Shown: positions 16,777 to 26,898, numbered from the stretch's first letter. The stretch: DNA of 64,000 bases from Chryseobacterium sp. (GCF_029240215.1 NZ_JARBTK010000008.1:1-64000); one strand, 5' to 3'. Numbers and translations are program-made. Notes: generated by a model not told the origin, from the letters alone.

Positions 16777-17490
16777 ATGTCGCAGGAAAAACAGATTGCT
16801 ATTGAAGAAAGATTTGCCAGGGTTTTTAACGATAAATCCTTCAAAGAGAGGCTTTCTAATACTGATTTTGAAAGATACTTGAATGCCAAAAAAAAGATGA
16901 GTTTTCAGAAACATGATATCATTTTTGATGATGGTGAAATTCCGAAAGGGGTTTATGTTTTAGAAAAAGGAGCAGCAAAATTGTCAAAATCAGGTTCTTT
17001 TGGTAAAGATCAGATCTTAAGGTTTATAAAAGAAGGCGATATCATCGGTTATCGTGCATTGCTTTGTGGAGAAAATTTTCAGGCAAAAGCTGAAGCAATG
17101 ACAGATATAGAATGTACTTTTCTTCCGGCGGATGTTTTTATGGATCTTCTTGAGGTAGATCCTCAACTTTCATTCATTATGCTTCAGAAGATTTCTTATG
17201 AGTTGGGAGAATCTTCGAATACAATCACATTCTTAGCACAGAAAACGGTAAGAGAACGTTTGGCGGAGATTTTAATTCTTCTGGAACAAAAATTAGGTAC
17301 AGATCCTGAAGGTTTTATTAAAATTTCATTAACCAGAGAAGAAATTGCGAATATAATCGGTACGGCAACAGAAAGTGCTATTAGGTTAATTTCTGAATTC
17401 AAAGGAGACAGCCTCATTGAAGTGGACGGAAGAAATATCAAGATCCTAAATCACGATAAACTCATGAAACTCGGTCACGTAGTTTTATAA
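16777..17490 (+). CDS. Crp/Fnr family transcriptional regulator
   Basis: A 237-residue regulator. The start is set at MSQEKQIAIEERF, after the promoter and operator; an upstream ATG at 16744 would place the operator inside the gene. Residues about 30-145 form a cyclic-nucleotide-binding-like beta-roll (GVYVLEKGAAKLSK, GDIIGYRALLCGE) and residues about 160-225 a winged helix with LTREEIANIIGTATESAIRL as recognition region. It lacks the Cys cluster of E. coli Fnr, so any oxygen or redox sensing is by another route. Its divergent place beside the cbb3 genes points to control of micro-oxic respiration. Confidence 0.85.
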   Translation: MSQEKQIAIEERFARVFNDKSFKERLSNTDFERYLNAKKKMSFQKHDIIFDDGEIPKGVYVLEKGAAKLSKSGSFGKDQILRFIKEGDIIGYRALLCGENFQAKAEAMTDIECTFLPADVFMDLLEVDPQLSFIMLQKISYELGESSNTITFLAQKTVRERLAEILILLEQKLGTDPEGFIKISLTREEIANIIGTATESAIRLISEFKGDSLIEVDGRNIKILNHDKLMKLGHVVL

Positions 17491-17503
17491 TCATACACAA
17501 TAC

Positions 17504-17527
17504 AAGTCGGCGAAAGCCGACTTTTTA
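17504..17527 (+). terminator. Terminator of the Crp/Fnr regulator gene
   Basis: Perfect 8-bp stem AAGTCGGC/GCCGACTT with a GAAA loop, followed by T residues. Confidence 0.8.
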
Positions 17528-17549
17528 ACTTTTAAACAATACATATATT

Positions 17550-18365
17550 ATGTCTGTTCATTCTGAAATTAAAAGAGTTACTACTGAAACCTTACGAAAA
17601 ATGAAATTCGATAAGGAGAAAATAACCATGCTTACTGCGTATGATTTTACAACTGCAAAAATGGTAGATGCAGGCGGAATTGATGCCGTTCTGATCGGAG
17701 ACTCTGCAGCCAATGTGATGGCAGGTTTTGAAACTACTTTGCCGATTACTTTAGATCAGATGATTTATCATACTCAAAGTGTGGTGAGAGGAATAGACCG
17801 AGCTTTGATCGTTGCTGATTTACCTTTCGGAACTTACCAGAGTAATCCTGACAAAGCATTAGAATCATCTGTAAGAATGATGAAAGAAGGTGGTGCACAC
17901 GCTATAAAAATTGAAGGAGGAAAAGAAATTTCAAAATCCATAAAGAAAATCATCAATGCCGGAATTCCTGTGATGGGACATTTGGGTTTGACACCACAGT
18001 CTATTTATCAATTCGGAACTTATAAAGTAAGAGCTAAAGACGAAGAAGAGGCTGAAAAATTGATCAGTGATGCAAAGCTTTTGGAAGAATTAGGCTGTTT
18101 TTCTATCGTTTTAGAAAAAATTCCTGCAGATTTAGCTAAAAAAGTTTCAGAAAGCATCAGTATTCCAACGATTGGAATTGGAGCAGGTCCTGATTGTGAC
18201 GGGCAGGTTTTGGTTTATCATGATATGGTGGGAATGAACAAAGGTTTTTCTCCAAAATTTTTAAGAAGATATCTCGATTTATATACTGAAATCACAGGAG
18301 CTGTGGCGCAGTACGTGAAAGATGTGAAAAGTGCTGATTTTCCTAACCAAAATGAAAGTTACTAA
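17550..18365 (+). CDS. panB: 3-methyl-2-oxobutanoate hydroxymethyltransferase (pantothenate synthesis)
   Basis: A 271-residue TIM-barrel enzyme that transfers a hydroxymethyl group from methylene-tetrahydrofolate to 2-oxoisovalerate, the first committed step of pantothenate and coenzyme A synthesis. Diagnostic blocks include [41 protein letters not shown] (metal and substrate binding), [12 protein letters not shown] and [18 protein letters not shown]. Length is normal for the family. The stop overlaps the ATG of the next gene (TAATG). Confidence 0.95.
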   Translation: MSVHSEIKRVTTETLRKMKFDKEKITMLTAYDFTTAKMVDAGGIDAVLIGDSAANVMAGFETTLPITLDQMIYHTQSVVRGIDRALIVADLPFGTYQSNPDKALESSVRMMKEGGAHAIKIEGGKEISKSIKKIINAGIPVMGHLGLTPQSIYQFGTYKVRAKDEEEAEKLISDAKLLEELGCFSIVLEKIPADLAKKVSESISIPTIGIGAGPDCDGQVLVYHDMVGMNKGFSPKFLRRYLDLYTEITGAVAQYVKDVKSADFPNQNESY

Positions 18366-18691
18366 TGAGAAATAATTTACAAATGGCTCAAGGAGTGATT
18401 TCTATTTTAGCCATATTATGTTTAGTTATTGGTTGGTTTCATTTGTTTTCACCGGAAATCAATGATATTCTTTCCAGAAAATTATTTTATCTTTTAATAG
18501 GTTTGAGTTTCATTTTGCAGGCACCTTTGCTTACCAATGAAAAATTTAAATATCCGATGTACGGAGCGGCAGCTTTATGTATCATCGGAGCGTTTTTGCC
18601 TATAGATTCCAGTTTATCATTTATCAAAACGATTGGTTTGCTTGGCGGAGTGATTATTTCGTTTACAAACAGATCTGCGACCCGTCAGTAA
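18365..18691 (+). CDS. Small membrane protein of unknown function
   Basis: A 108-residue protein with four likely transmembrane helices (about residues 11-28, 36-54, 62-78, 84-99) joined by very short loops. It has no catalytic motif that I recognise. It overlaps the panB stop by one base and is followed two bases after its stop by an RluA-type gene, so the three form an operon. Nothing in its sequence links it to pantothenate or RNA modification. Confidence 0.7.
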   Translation: MRNNLQMAQGVISILAILCLVIGWFHLFSPEINDILSRKLFYLLIGLSFILQAPLLTNEKFKYPMYGAAALCIIGAFLPIDSSLSFIKTIGLLGGVIISFTNRSATRQ

Positions 18692-18693
18692 AT

Positions 18694-19371
18694 ATGGAAG
18701 AACAGATTCTCTATGAAGATAATCACCTTTTGGTTATCAATAAAAAAGTCGGGCAATTGGTGCAGGGAGACAAAACTGGTGATGAGCCACTTTTAGAATC
18801 CATTAAAAATTTTATAAAAAAAAGAGATGATAAACCGGGAAATGTTTTTCTTGGTTTGGTTCATCGTATTGATCGTCCGACTTCAGGTTTGGTGATTTAT
18901 GCTAAAACTTCCAAGGCTCTCTCTCGTTTGACGCAAATGGTGAAAAACAGGGAAATCAAAAAAACATATTGGGCAGTCGTAGCTAAGGAAATGATTCCCC
19001 AAAGTCAAAGGCTGGTTCATTATTTAAAAAAGAACGAGAAAAATAACAAAGCAATTGTTTTTACTAAAGTTACGGAAGGTGCAAAAGAGTCTATTCTTAC
19101 TTATCATGTGATCAGGACTTTAGATAATTATCTTCTTCTTGAGATTGATCTTGAAACGGGTAGACATCATCAGATTCGTGCTCAGCTATCTAAAATGGGA
19201 GTTCCTATCAAAGGTGATCTAAAATACGGTTCGCCGCGATCAAATCCTGATGGTGGAATAAATCTTCATGCCAGAAAATTGGAATTTCTACACCCGGTTA
19301 CAAAAGAAAATATACAAATTGTTGCTCCCGTTCCGCAGAATGATGCGGTTTGGAGTGCGTGTGAACCGTAA
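18694..19371 (+). CDS. RluA-family pseudouridine synthase
   Basis: A 225-residue enzyme, start set at MEEQILYEDNHLLVINKK because the upstream part of the frame overlaps the previous gene. The family signature HRIDRPTSGLVIYAKTSKA (about residue 56, with the catalytic Asp) is followed by the KTYWAVV strand, the LETGRHHQIRAQL motif and GDLKYGS. It isomerises uridine to pseudouridine in rRNA or tRNA. It has no S4 domain, unlike RluC and RluD, which fits the short RluA-type members. The exact target base cannot be told from sequence. Confidence 0.9.
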   Translation: MEEQILYEDNHLLVINKKVGQLVQGDKTGDEPLLESIKNFIKKRDDKPGNVFLGLVHRIDRPTSGLVIYAKTSKALSRLTQMVKNREIKKTYWAVVAKEMIPQSQRLVHYLKKNEKNNKAIVFTKVTEGAKESILTYHVIRTLDNYLLLEIDLETGRHHQIRAQLSKMGVPIKGDLKYGSPRSNPDGGINLHARKLEFLHPVTKENIQIVAPVPQNDAVWSACEP

Positions 19372-19507
19372 TTTATTTTTTCAAAAATGGTAGTATGTTT
19401 TTATAAAGCAATTGTGCGATTTTATGTGAATAACTCATTTTAATACTGTTTATATTGTGGTTTTTGTGTTTTATTTAAAATTTTATTAATTTATTTTGAA
19501 AAAGGAG

Positions 19508-19515
19508 TATATTTG
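19508..19515 (+). promoter_or_regulatory. -7 promoter element of the secreted FN3 protein gene
   Basis: TATATTTG matches TAnnTTTG about 25 bases before the ATG at 19540. No clear -33 TTTG is at the usual distance. Confidence 0.4.
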
Positions 19516-19539
19516 TTTCGAAACTAATTTAAATTTTTT

Positions 19540-22380
19540 ATGAAACATTTTTACAAACATTTTTCACCTCCAAAAAAGACAAGAAATTGTTTAAGGAGTG
19601 TTGCGGCTGGGCTAGTATGTTTATTTACGGGCTTTAGTAATGTTAATGCGCAGGTAAGTTCTTATTCATTTGCGCAGTCTTCAGGAACTTTCACACCAAT
19701 TACGGGAACAGTTTTGGATACGGCTACAGGGAATGCATCGGCAACTAATTTGAATAGCGAAGTATATCCTGTTACTTTGCCTTTTGCATTCATTTTCGAT
19801 GGTACATCTTATACTTCGCTGAATGTATCTTCTAATGGGTTTGTGACTTTTGGAGCAACTGCCCCCTCAACCACAAACACAACACCGATATCAAATTCGG
19901 CTGCATATGATGGCAGTATTGCGGCCTTCGGTAGAGATTTGAATAGTGTATTTAATGTAAACGGTGTTACAGGAAACATAAGTTGGGAAGTTGTAGGAAC
20001 TGCACCCAACAGAGAAATTGTTATTCAATGGAAAGATTTCAGACCTACTAATGTTACGGTTACAACATCAGTCTACACTTTTTCTTTTCAGGTACGTTTG
20101 CAGGAAACTTCAAATGTAATTAAAACAGTTTATACTAATGGATCTTACGTCATAGGTAGTACTGCCTATAACTCTACTGCTCAAGTAGGTCTAAGAGGAG
20201 CTACTAATGCTGATTTTAACAACAGGCTCAATGCTACAACATTAGAATTTGTAAATTCCACAGCGGGAACAGCAAACAATAGTTCGCAAGCTTTTCATAC
20301 GGTAAATGCTATTCCTGGAATGCCAAGTTCCGGATTGACTTATACTTGGACGCCACCGTCTTGTTTAAGACCAACGTCAATTACAAATCCTAGCAGTACA
20401 TTAAACAGTGTAGATGTACAATGGGTAGCTCCTGCAATAGCACCGGCAACCGGATATGAAATTTATTATAGCACGACTAATACAGCTCCTACTTCAAGTA
20501 CGAATGCTTTAATAACTGGAATCACTGGTACTTCTGCAACTATACCTAGTTTAGCATCAAGTACAACATATTATGTTTGGGTGAGATCAGTATGTACAGC
20601 ACCAGATAAAAGTGAATGGTCACTATCGGGTATTGCAAAAACTTTATGCGGTCCTGCAACGTCAATGTTTGAAAATTTTGACAGCTATGCAACAGGAAAT
20701 ATTGTTCCTGACTGTTGGACGAGAATTGTAGGAGCAAGCAATACTGCACAAACTATCAGTTCAACAAGTCCTGCATCGGGAACAAGAAACTTATACCAAA
20801 TCACTTCTACTCCTGCTAATGCTACTGTGGTTGTACTTCCAGAATTTAGCAACGTTAGTGCAGGAACGCATTGGTTGAGATTCAAGGCTAGAGTTGCTTC
20901 TGCAACAGGTTCTTTAGATGTTGGATACATTACTAATATTACAGATGCTTCTACGTTTGTAAATATTCAAACTGTAAATATTTTAAACACTTCTTACGCA
21001 GCACAAGATTCAGAATATACTGTAATTGTTCCAAATACAGTTCCGGCAAATGCAAGATTGGCTATTAGAAATAGTGGTACCTCAACTGTAGGTCATTTTT
21101 ATGATGATGTATATTGGGAAGCGAAACCTTCTTGCATTTCACCTACAAATATTAATATATCTAATATCACTCCTACATCAGCAGAAGTACAGTGGACAGC
21201 TTCTGTATCTGCTCCATCAAACGGATATGATATTTATTACAGTACGAGCGATACACCACCCACACAGTCTACACCACCGTCAAATACTGTCGCTACCGGA
21301 CTGTCTGGAGTAATTAGCCCATTAACACCTTCAACTAAATATTATGTTTGGGTGAGGTCAAGATGTTCTACAACTGATTTTAGTGCTTGGTCTACTCAGA
21401 TTGTCACATTTACCACTTTATGTCAACCACCAACAATTACAGCAACAACAGGTGCAACAGTATGCCCAAATAACACTGCTACACTCACGGCAACATCAAC
21501 AGGTTCTCTTACTTGGTATGATGCTCCAACAGCAGGTAATGTTGTAGGTACTGGAGCTTCATTTACAACTCCTTCTCTTACTGCAACAACTCCTTATTAT
21601 GTTTCGGCAGCGACTTCTACCATTGCAAGTGCAGCACTCCCAAATGCAATTTCTGATAGTGGATATACATTAGAAGCGGGTTTATTCTTTGATGTTTATT
21701 CATCATTTACGATACATGGAGTATATGTTTATCCTATAGGTACGGGTGCGGGTACGGTTACTATTGCTTTACAAGATGGAAGCGTTACACCTGCAACAAC
21801 ACTTCAAAGTATAACGGTAAATTTAACTGGTACAGCTGCGCCATATGTAAAAACATATGTTCCACTAAACTTTACAATAGCACCAGGCAGCAATTACAAA
21901 CTAATGATGCTCAGTAAAACAGGTGGAGTAACAAGTCTCGTTAGAGAGTCAGGAAGTACATGGGGGAATTATCCGCTTACAGTTCCGGGTCAATTTGCAA
22001 TCACGAATGGTAATTGTTGTTCTGCTAATGCAACTTCAACTTCATACTATTATTTCTATGACTGGCAAGTAAGTTTAATTTGTGAATCTGCAAGAACAAT
22101 GGTTACTGCAACGGTAGACAGTGGCTGTCTTTCAACTTCAGAAACTGATAAAAAAGAGATGATTAAGGTATATCCAAACCCGTTTTCAGAAATTGTTAAT
22201 ATTAGCAAGCCTGAATTGGTAAAATCTATCAGAGTTTCAGATGTTTCTGGTAAATTGATCAGAACATTCAATCAGGCAGAATCTGTTTTAAGATTAAATG
22301 ATCTTTCTGCAGGAATGTATATCTTACAGCTTGATATGAAAGATGGTTCTAAGCAGACAATAAAAATCATAAAGAAATAA
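19540..22380 (+). CDS. Large secreted fibronectin-III protein with type 9 secretion sorting tail
   Basis: A 946-residue protein with a long signal peptide (cleavage after VNAQ, about residue 38). The N-terminal 230 residues resemble an all-beta domain. Two fibronectin type III repeats start near residues 274 and 530, both with 'PT.I...V.W', 'GY.IYYST' and 'YYVWVRS.C' patterns; between them is a jelly-roll-like segment (about 375-525). An Ig-like repeat (about 627-690, LTWYDAPTAGN) and another beta domain follow. The last 75 residues are a type A sorting domain (IKVYPNPFSEIVNIS, DLSAGMYILQL, KIIKK) for export and cell-surface attachment by the Bacteroidota type 9 system. Probably an adhesin or extracellular matrix protein. 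Confidence 0.88.
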   Translation: MKHFYKHFSPPKKTRNCLRSVAAGLVCLFTGFSNVNAQVSSYSFAQSSGTFTPITGTVLDTATGNASATNLNSEVYPVTLPFAFIFDGTSYTSLNVSSNGFVTFGATAPSTTNTTPISNSAAYDGSIAAFGRDLNSVFNVNGVTGNISWEVVGTAPNREIVIQWKDFRPTNVTVTTSVYTFSFQVRLQETSNVIKTVYTNGSYVIGSTAYNSTAQVGLRGATNADFNNRLNATTLEFVNSTAGTANNSSQAFHTVNAIPGMPSSGLTYTWTPPSCLRPTSITNPSSTLNSVDVQWVAPAIAPATGYEIYYSTTNTAPTSSTNALITGITGTSATIPSLASSTTYYVWVRSVCTAPDKSEWSLSGIAKTLCGPATSMFENFDSYATGNIVPDCWTRIVGASNTAQTISSTSPASGTRNLYQITSTPANATVVVLPEFSNVSAGTHWLRFKARVASATGSLDVGYITNITDASTFVNIQTVNILNTSYAAQDSEYTVIVPNTVPANARLAIRNSGTSTVGHFYDDVYWEAKPSCISPTNINISNITPTSAEVQWTASVSAPSNGYDIYYSTSDTPPTQSTPPSNTVATGLSGVISPLTPSTKYYVWVRSRCSTTDFSAWSTQIVTFTTLCQPPTITATTGATVCPNNTATLTATSTGSLTWYDAPTAGNVVGTGASFTTPSLTATTPYYVSAATSTIASAALPNAISDSGYTLEAGLFFDVYSSFTIHGVYVYPIGTGAGTVTIALQDGSVTPATTLQSITVNLTGTAAPYVKTYVPLNFTIAPGSNYKLMMLSKTGGVTSLVRESGSTWGNYPLTVPGQFAITNGNCCSANATSTSYYYFYDWQVSLICESARTMVTATVDSGCLSTSETDKKEMIKVYPNPFSEIVNISKPELVKSIRVSDVSGKLIRTFNQAESVLRLNDLSAGMYILQLDMKDGSKQTIKIIKK

Positions 22381-22403
22381 TCTTCATTGATATTTAAATA
22401 AAG

Positions 22404-22436
22404 ATCGGCTCTAAATTTCTAGAGCCGATTTGTTTT
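22404..22436. terminator. Bidirectional terminator
   Basis: A perfect 10-bp stem ATCGGCTCTA (22404-22413) and TAGAGCCGAT (22420-22429) followed by a T-rich run, between two convergent genes, so it can serve both strands. Confidence 0.8.
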
Positions 22437-22450
22437 TATAAAACTGAATT

Positions 22451-24595
22451 TTATTGTCCCGGTTGCAATACTCCACCATTGGTATCACTTTGAGTGGTTT
22501 GCTTGATCATATTCGGATCTTCTTTCGCCAGTTTATTTTTAGTTGGGATTTTATAATTTACCGAAATTCCAAAACTTCTGCTGTCGTATTTATTGGAAGT
22601 ATAAACATTTCCTCCAGGAGATACTGCCTTGATTACACTTTTGTTCTGATTAAATATATCTCGTGCATACAAAGAAACATTGAGACGTTCGCTCATGAAT
22701 TTTCTGGATACAGTAAGATCAAAAGCATTGTTTAGAGGCTTTTCGATTTCAAAATAATAAAAATTTCCTCTTGGTGCGATGACGTTATAATTTGCCTGAA
22801 GTCTGATGTCTTTTGGAAGAATAAATTGCCCCATCAAACTGAACGACCAAAAACCTTTTGTTTTTATATCCGGCATCTGCTGAAGCTGATAACCTGTGTA
22901 GATGTAAAGCAAATTCATTTTATCAGGATTCACATTAAATTTCATCAGTTCGCTGAAAGATGTTGTGAAAAGCATGAACGGAATCGGCATTCCAAAATTA
23001 AAATTGTGAGTTCTCAAACTGCTTACCTGTACCTGTTCATTCGTAATGAGATTATTTTCTCTGGAAACTTTCTGTACAATCTGATTTTTTACCCAACTTG
23101 TGCTATAACTTATGTAAGCATAGTCAAAGGCACTGATTTTGAATTCTGCATTGTCATAAATAGTAGGCTGCAGATTTGGGTTTCCGCTCGAAGTAAGGGT
23201 GTTGTTACGGAGAGTTGTGTTGTTCGGATTTAATAATGAAACACTCGGCAAGCTGATCTTTTTGTTATAATTAAGGTTGACAAAAAGTTGTTTCATCAGA
23301 TTATATTGCACACTCGCATTCGGGAAAATTTTGAATTTTTTGAAAGAATTCAAATCTTTCTGTTCCAAATCTCCGTTATTGTTAAACGCTCTTGTAATCC
23401 CTGTGATATCATAATTTTCGGCTCTTGCTCCTGCAATAAAGTCAAACTTTTTCAAGGTTGCCTGAAATTCCAGATACGCAGAAGTGGTCTGTCTTGTATA
23501 ATCTAAATTGGTGACATCTCTGTCTTTGGTCTCAAAATTCTGCTGATCATACAATCCTCCGAAACTTACTTTGCCTTCATCTAAAATTTTCAAAGGCTGA
23601 GAATAATCTATTTTGAAATTGTACAGATTAAATTGAGACGAGTTATCAAGCCAGCTTATACTGTTTGTATTTTTTTGGTTGAATTCGGAATTGCTGTTGT
23701 TGTAAACGAATCTAAAATCCAACTTTTTATTTTTATCAGTAAATTTTTTCTGATAAGTTGCGGCTACTTCCTGTCGTAAACCTTCGGATTCGCTCATAAA
23801 ATTAGAGGTTGTGATTCCGTTCAAAAATTCGTCTGAGGTAATTTCAGAACCACCATTGTTATGGTTGATGTCGTAATTTAGCAACAATCTGTCTTTTCCG
23901 AGCTCAAAAGTGAATGCAGAATTCATATAGTAAGTTCTCCCCACAGAACTTGAGTGGTTTCTGCTGAGAGCATCAAATTCAGAATCAGATAAGCTTTCTC
24001 TATAATATTGACCTAAATTTACCTGCCATCCGAACCATTTGTTTCTTGAGTTTAAAGCAATTGAATTATTAAACCTGCTTCTGTATTTGTCATAGCTTGA
24101 GAAACGATAACCTCCATTGTAGACTGCAGTCAGATAATTCTTGGCTGATTTACTCGTAATAATATTTAAAATTGCACCGCCTGATGTTGCCGGAAATTCT
24201 GCACCTGGCTGGGTGATTATTTCAATTCTATCTACAGAATTTGCAGGCATTCCTTCCAGAAATGCATTGAGTTCATTGCTTGAAATATTCAAAGGACGAC
24301 CATCCATATAAACATCAAGCGGTTTTCCTTGGTACATCATCCCTACCATATCAGAAACAACCAGACCCGGAAGCTTTTTCACACCTTCCATCAAAGATCC
24401 CGAATTAAGACTCGGTTGCTCAGAAAAATCAAAAATGGTACGGTCTGCCTTTTGTTCTATGGCTTTTTTGGTTTTGGTCATTACCACCGCTTCAATCTCC
24501 TTTTCTTTTATTTTTGTGTCTTTATTATCTTTGGTTTCCTGTGCAAGACTAAATGTTGAGGCTGCAATAGAAAGAGCAAGTATAGTTTTTTTCAT
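22451..24595 (-). CDS. TonB-dependent outer-membrane receptor-like protein
   Basis: A 714-residue protein with signal peptide (MKKTILALSIAASTFSLAQ). It has a plug-like domain at about residues 50-150 (EGVKKLPGLVVSDM, DVYMDGRPLNISS, IEIITQPGAEFPATSGGAIL) and then a long beta-barrel in the style of the 'outer membrane protein beta-barrel' family common in Bacteroidota. There is no carboxypeptidase-like N-terminal repeat domain and no neighbouring SusD, so it is not a glycan receptor of the SusCD type. The substrate is unknown. Upstream on its strand is a stand-alone stretch of about 290 bases. Confidence 0.8.
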   Translation of the reverse strand: MKKTILALSIAASTFSLAQETKDNKDTKIKEKEIEAVVMTKTKKAIEQKADRTIFDFSEQPSLNSGSLMEGVKKLPGLVVSDMVGMMYQGKPLDVYMDGRPLNISSNELNAFLEGMPANSVDRIEIITQPGAEFPATSGGAILNIITSKSAKNYLTAVYNGGYRFSSYDKYRSRFNNSIALNSRNKWFGWQVNLGQYYRESLSDSEFDALSRNHSSSVGRTYYMNSAFTFELGKDRLLLNYDINHNNGGSEITSDEFLNGITTSNFMSESEGLRQEVAATYQKKFTDKNKKLDFRFVYNNSNSEFNQKNTNSISWLDNSSQFNLYNFKIDYSQPLKILDEGKVSFGGLYDQQNFETKDRDVTNLDYTRQTTSAYLEFQATLKKFDFIAGARAENYDITGITRAFNNNGDLEQKDLNSFKKFKIFPNASVQYNLMKQLFVNLNYNKKISLPSVSLLNPNNTTLRNNTLTSSGNPNLQPTIYDNAEFKISAFDYAYISYSTSWVKNQIVQKVSRENNLITNEQVQVSSLRTHNFNFGMPIPFMLFTTSFSELMKFNVNPDKMNLLYIYTGYQLQQMPDIKTKGFWSFSLMGQFILPKDIRLQANYNVIAPRGNFYYFEIEKPLNNAFDLTVSRKFMSERLNVSLYARDIFNQNKSVIKAVSPGGNVYTSNKYDSRSFGISVNYKIPTKNKLAKEDPNMIKQTTQSDTNGGVLQPGQ

Positions 24596-24783
24596 CGGAT
24601 AGTTTATAATTACTCAGTTAGACGCTAAAAAAGCGGAAATGTTACATTATATTGATTCACAATTATGGGATGATGATGCGAGAATTTTTTCATTTTAAAT
24701 ATTTAAAGATATTTTCAAGCTTGTATTTCGGACTGCGTTTTAAAAATCCATGAAGAATGCTGTGTGAGTTCCGTCCATGAGAA

Positions 24784-24873
24784 TTAACACGCGATCATTT
24801 CATTAAATTCAAATTTCTGTGCAGTTAATGAAGCGAAAAAGGTGGAAATAATGATGATCGTTATTTTTTTCAT
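24784..24873 (-). pseudogene. Truncated secreted protein (signal peptide remnant)
   Basis: On the minus strand an ATG at 24873 opens MKKITIIIISTFFASLTAQK, a textbook signal peptide, then FEFNEMIAC and a TAA. The frame continues with FSWTELTQHSSWIF and KTQSEIQA before the next stop, so a once longer secreted protein has been cut by a nonsense change and then lost. It is too short to be a working gene as it stands. It shares its intergenic region with nothing else recognisable. Confidence 0.5.
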
Positions 24874-24883
24874 TTAGTTCTGA

Positions 24884-25723
24884 TTACTTTAATGAATCAA
24901 ATTCTATATAATCAAACTCCGGAGATGAAGTAAATAGCTGTCTTAAAATTGATGCATGACTGTTTCCGGCAATCACCAGTATTCTGTCTTCTGAGGTATG
25001 CGGAATATTCTGGATGTTTCTAAAAATTCTCAGATTTCTGTCGTACCAATATAAAGCCAGCATATCTGCACCGTCGTGATCTCTCAATTTAAAATCTCCG
25101 CTCAGATAAGCACCATATTCATATTTGTGATATTCTTTGCTGTTCATAAATTTAAAAAGATCCAACATCGAATTGAAATTTTTTCGTTCAGAACTTTTAA
25201 AGAAAACATTATACTGCTTTGAAATAACGTCATCACTCAAAAAGTCATAATCCGCACTTATATTTTTGAAATACATTGAGTCTGTCTTGCCAAATTTTTC
25301 TTCAAGATCACCCCAGATAGAATTTGCATCAATGCTGTATAATTCATTAAGGTGAAGTTCTTTTGCGATACGCATTGCGATCTGGTAACGTTCATCTCTT
25401 TGATCTGCGTATTTGCCTTCTTTGTATTCTTTTAATTTTTGATTGGCATTCCAGTTTGGGAATGCTTCGATGGCAATTTTTGTAGGCTTAAATTTCTTGA
25501 GATAATCAATAAGCTCTGTTACTTCTTTTGCTGTTTTTGGTGACAAAACATCTACCTGATCTCCTTTTTCGGTTTTATGGGCATCAAGATTGGGATAATC
25601 AAAATGAAATGATCCGACGATGAGAACTTTGGCTTTCGGATCTGGAAAATATTCTGACGGCTTTTTCTGGGCAGAAATTAGTGAAGACAGACAAATTAAA
25701 AAGGTATATAACAATGTTTTCAT
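24884..25723 (-). CDS. Secreted protein of the DUF5694 type (TraB-like)
   Basis: A 279-residue protein, start set at MKTLLYTFLICLSSLISAQK, a signal peptide; the frame also reads seven codons further upstream from a TTG. The mature part contains VLIVGSFHFDYPNLDAHKTE, PTKIAIEAFP, NELYSIDA and near the end DRILVIAGNSHASILRQLF. The GSFH, E and GxxH layout resembles the TraB/PrgY-like fold of putative metal-dependent peptidases and matches what I remember as DUF5694. The biochemical role is unknown. It stands alone, with a divergent two-component pair upstream. Confidence 0.7.
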   Translation of the reverse strand: MKTLLYTFLICLSSLISAQKKPSEYFPDPKAKVLIVGSFHFDYPNLDAHKTEKGDQVDVLSPKTAKEVTELIDYLKKFKPTKIAIEAFPNWNANQKLKEYKEGKYADQRDERYQIAMRIAKELHLNELYSIDANSIWGDLEEKFGKTDSMYFKNISADYDFLSDDVISKQYNVFFKSSERKNFNSMLDLFKFMNSKEYHKYEYGAYLSGDFKLRDHDGADMLALYWYDRNLRIFRNIQNIPHTSEDRILVIAGNSHASILRQLFTSSPEFDYIEFDSLK

Positions 25724-25868
25724 AAGATTTATTTTTGACAAAATTATAGTTCTGTGCTAGAGAATAAAACAGCATTTCGATCAACAGAACAAGAAATGGT
25801 ATGAAATAATCTTCATCGGAAAAAACAAACTGTTTGTCGAAAAAACAGGGTGAAATTTCGCAAAAAAT

Positions 25869-25876
25869 CTATTTTT
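25869..25876 (+). promoter_or_regulatory. -7 promoter element of the sensor kinase gene
   Basis: TATTTTTG ends five bases before the ATG at 25882. Transcription would start at or next to the start codon, giving a leaderless mRNA. A -33 element is not clear. Confidence 0.4.
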
Positions 25877-25881
25877 GTTCT

Positions 25882-26898
25882 ATGAAAATCACCAAGCTCC
25901 TTTATCTGCATGTTTTCTTCTGGTCAATTTATATAATTGGTTCGCTTATTATTCCGTATTTTGTTTTTGACTCTCCGAATACGATTTTTAATCTTACTTT
26001 CTTTATCACGAGCATCATTTGTTTTTATGTTAATTATTTTGTGGTCGTTCCTAAGTTTTTTGACGGAGATAAAATTTATAAATCCATCATTGTGTTTTTC
26101 CTGAGTACAAGTTGTTTTGTCGGTGTCCGCTATTTTATGGAAGAATGGTTTTTGCCAACTTTTTTCGGAATCAGGAATTATGCGGAAGGAACACAATTTA
26201 TTTATTATTATTTTGATAATGTTTTCTACAGCAGTACAACGATTTTTATCAGTACTACATTCTGGTTTTTAAAATATTTTATCAATACTGAAGTTGAAAA
26301 AACAGAATTGGTAAGGGCAAGGAAAAATGCAGAATTACAGGCTTTGAAAACGCAAATCAATCCGCATTTTATTTTTAATTCGCTCAATAATATTTATTCA
26401 CTGGTCTACCAAAATTCAGATAAAGCTTTACCTGCGATTGAAGAATTGGGAAAATTATTGAGGTACAGTACAAAAGATCTGGAAAAAGATTTCATCACTT
26501 TAGAAAAAGAAATCGGCTATCTCGACAGTCTGATTGCTTTAGAGAAGCTTAGAATTAAAAATCCCGAACTATTGATTATTAAAAAAAACATCAATTATCC
26601 TGATCTTAACATTTCACCTATGATTTTGGTTCCATTTGTTGAGAATGCTTTTAAACATGGTGATTTTAGAAATAAAGGTTTCGAAATGAAAATCTCAGAC
26701 GAAAACAAAATTCTTCATTTTTATCTTTTGAATTATAAAAAAGAAAGAATGAGAGATGTGCTTTCAGGAATCGGTATTGAAAATGTGAAAAAACGGCTGT
26801 CAATTTTATATCCGAAAATGCATCAATTGGATATAAAAGATTCGGAAACGGAATTTATCGTAGATTTAAAAATTAATTTGCGAAATGAGAAAAATTAA
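25882..26898 (+). CDS. LytS/YehU-type sensor histidine kinase
   Basis: A 338-residue membrane kinase. The start is set at MKITKLLYLHVFF, since the longer frame begins inside the promoter. Four transmembrane helices lie in residues about 5-140. The phospho-acceptor region QINPHFIFNSLNNIYSLV has its His near residue 160, typical of the His_kinase (LytS) family, and the ATP-binding part has VPFVENAFKHG and GIGIENVKKRL. It overlaps the response regulator gene by 14 bases, so they form a two-component pair. The signal sensed is not evident. Confidence 0.9.
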   Translation: MKITKLLYLHVFFWSIYIIGSLIIPYFVFDSPNTIFNLTFFITSIICFYVNYFVVVPKFFDGDKIYKSIIVFFLSTSCFVGVRYFMEEWFLPTFFGIRNYAEGTQFIYYYFDNVFYSSTTIFISTTFWFLKYFINTEVEKTELVRARKNAELQALKTQINPHFIFNSLNNIYSLVYQNSDKALPAIEELGKLLRYSTKDLEKDFITLEKEIGYLDSLIALEKLRIKNPELLIIKKNINYPDLNISPMILVPFVENAFKHGDFRNKGFEMKISDENKILHFYLLNYKKERMRDVLSGIGIENVKKRLSILYPKMHQLDIKDSETEFIVDLKINLRNEKN

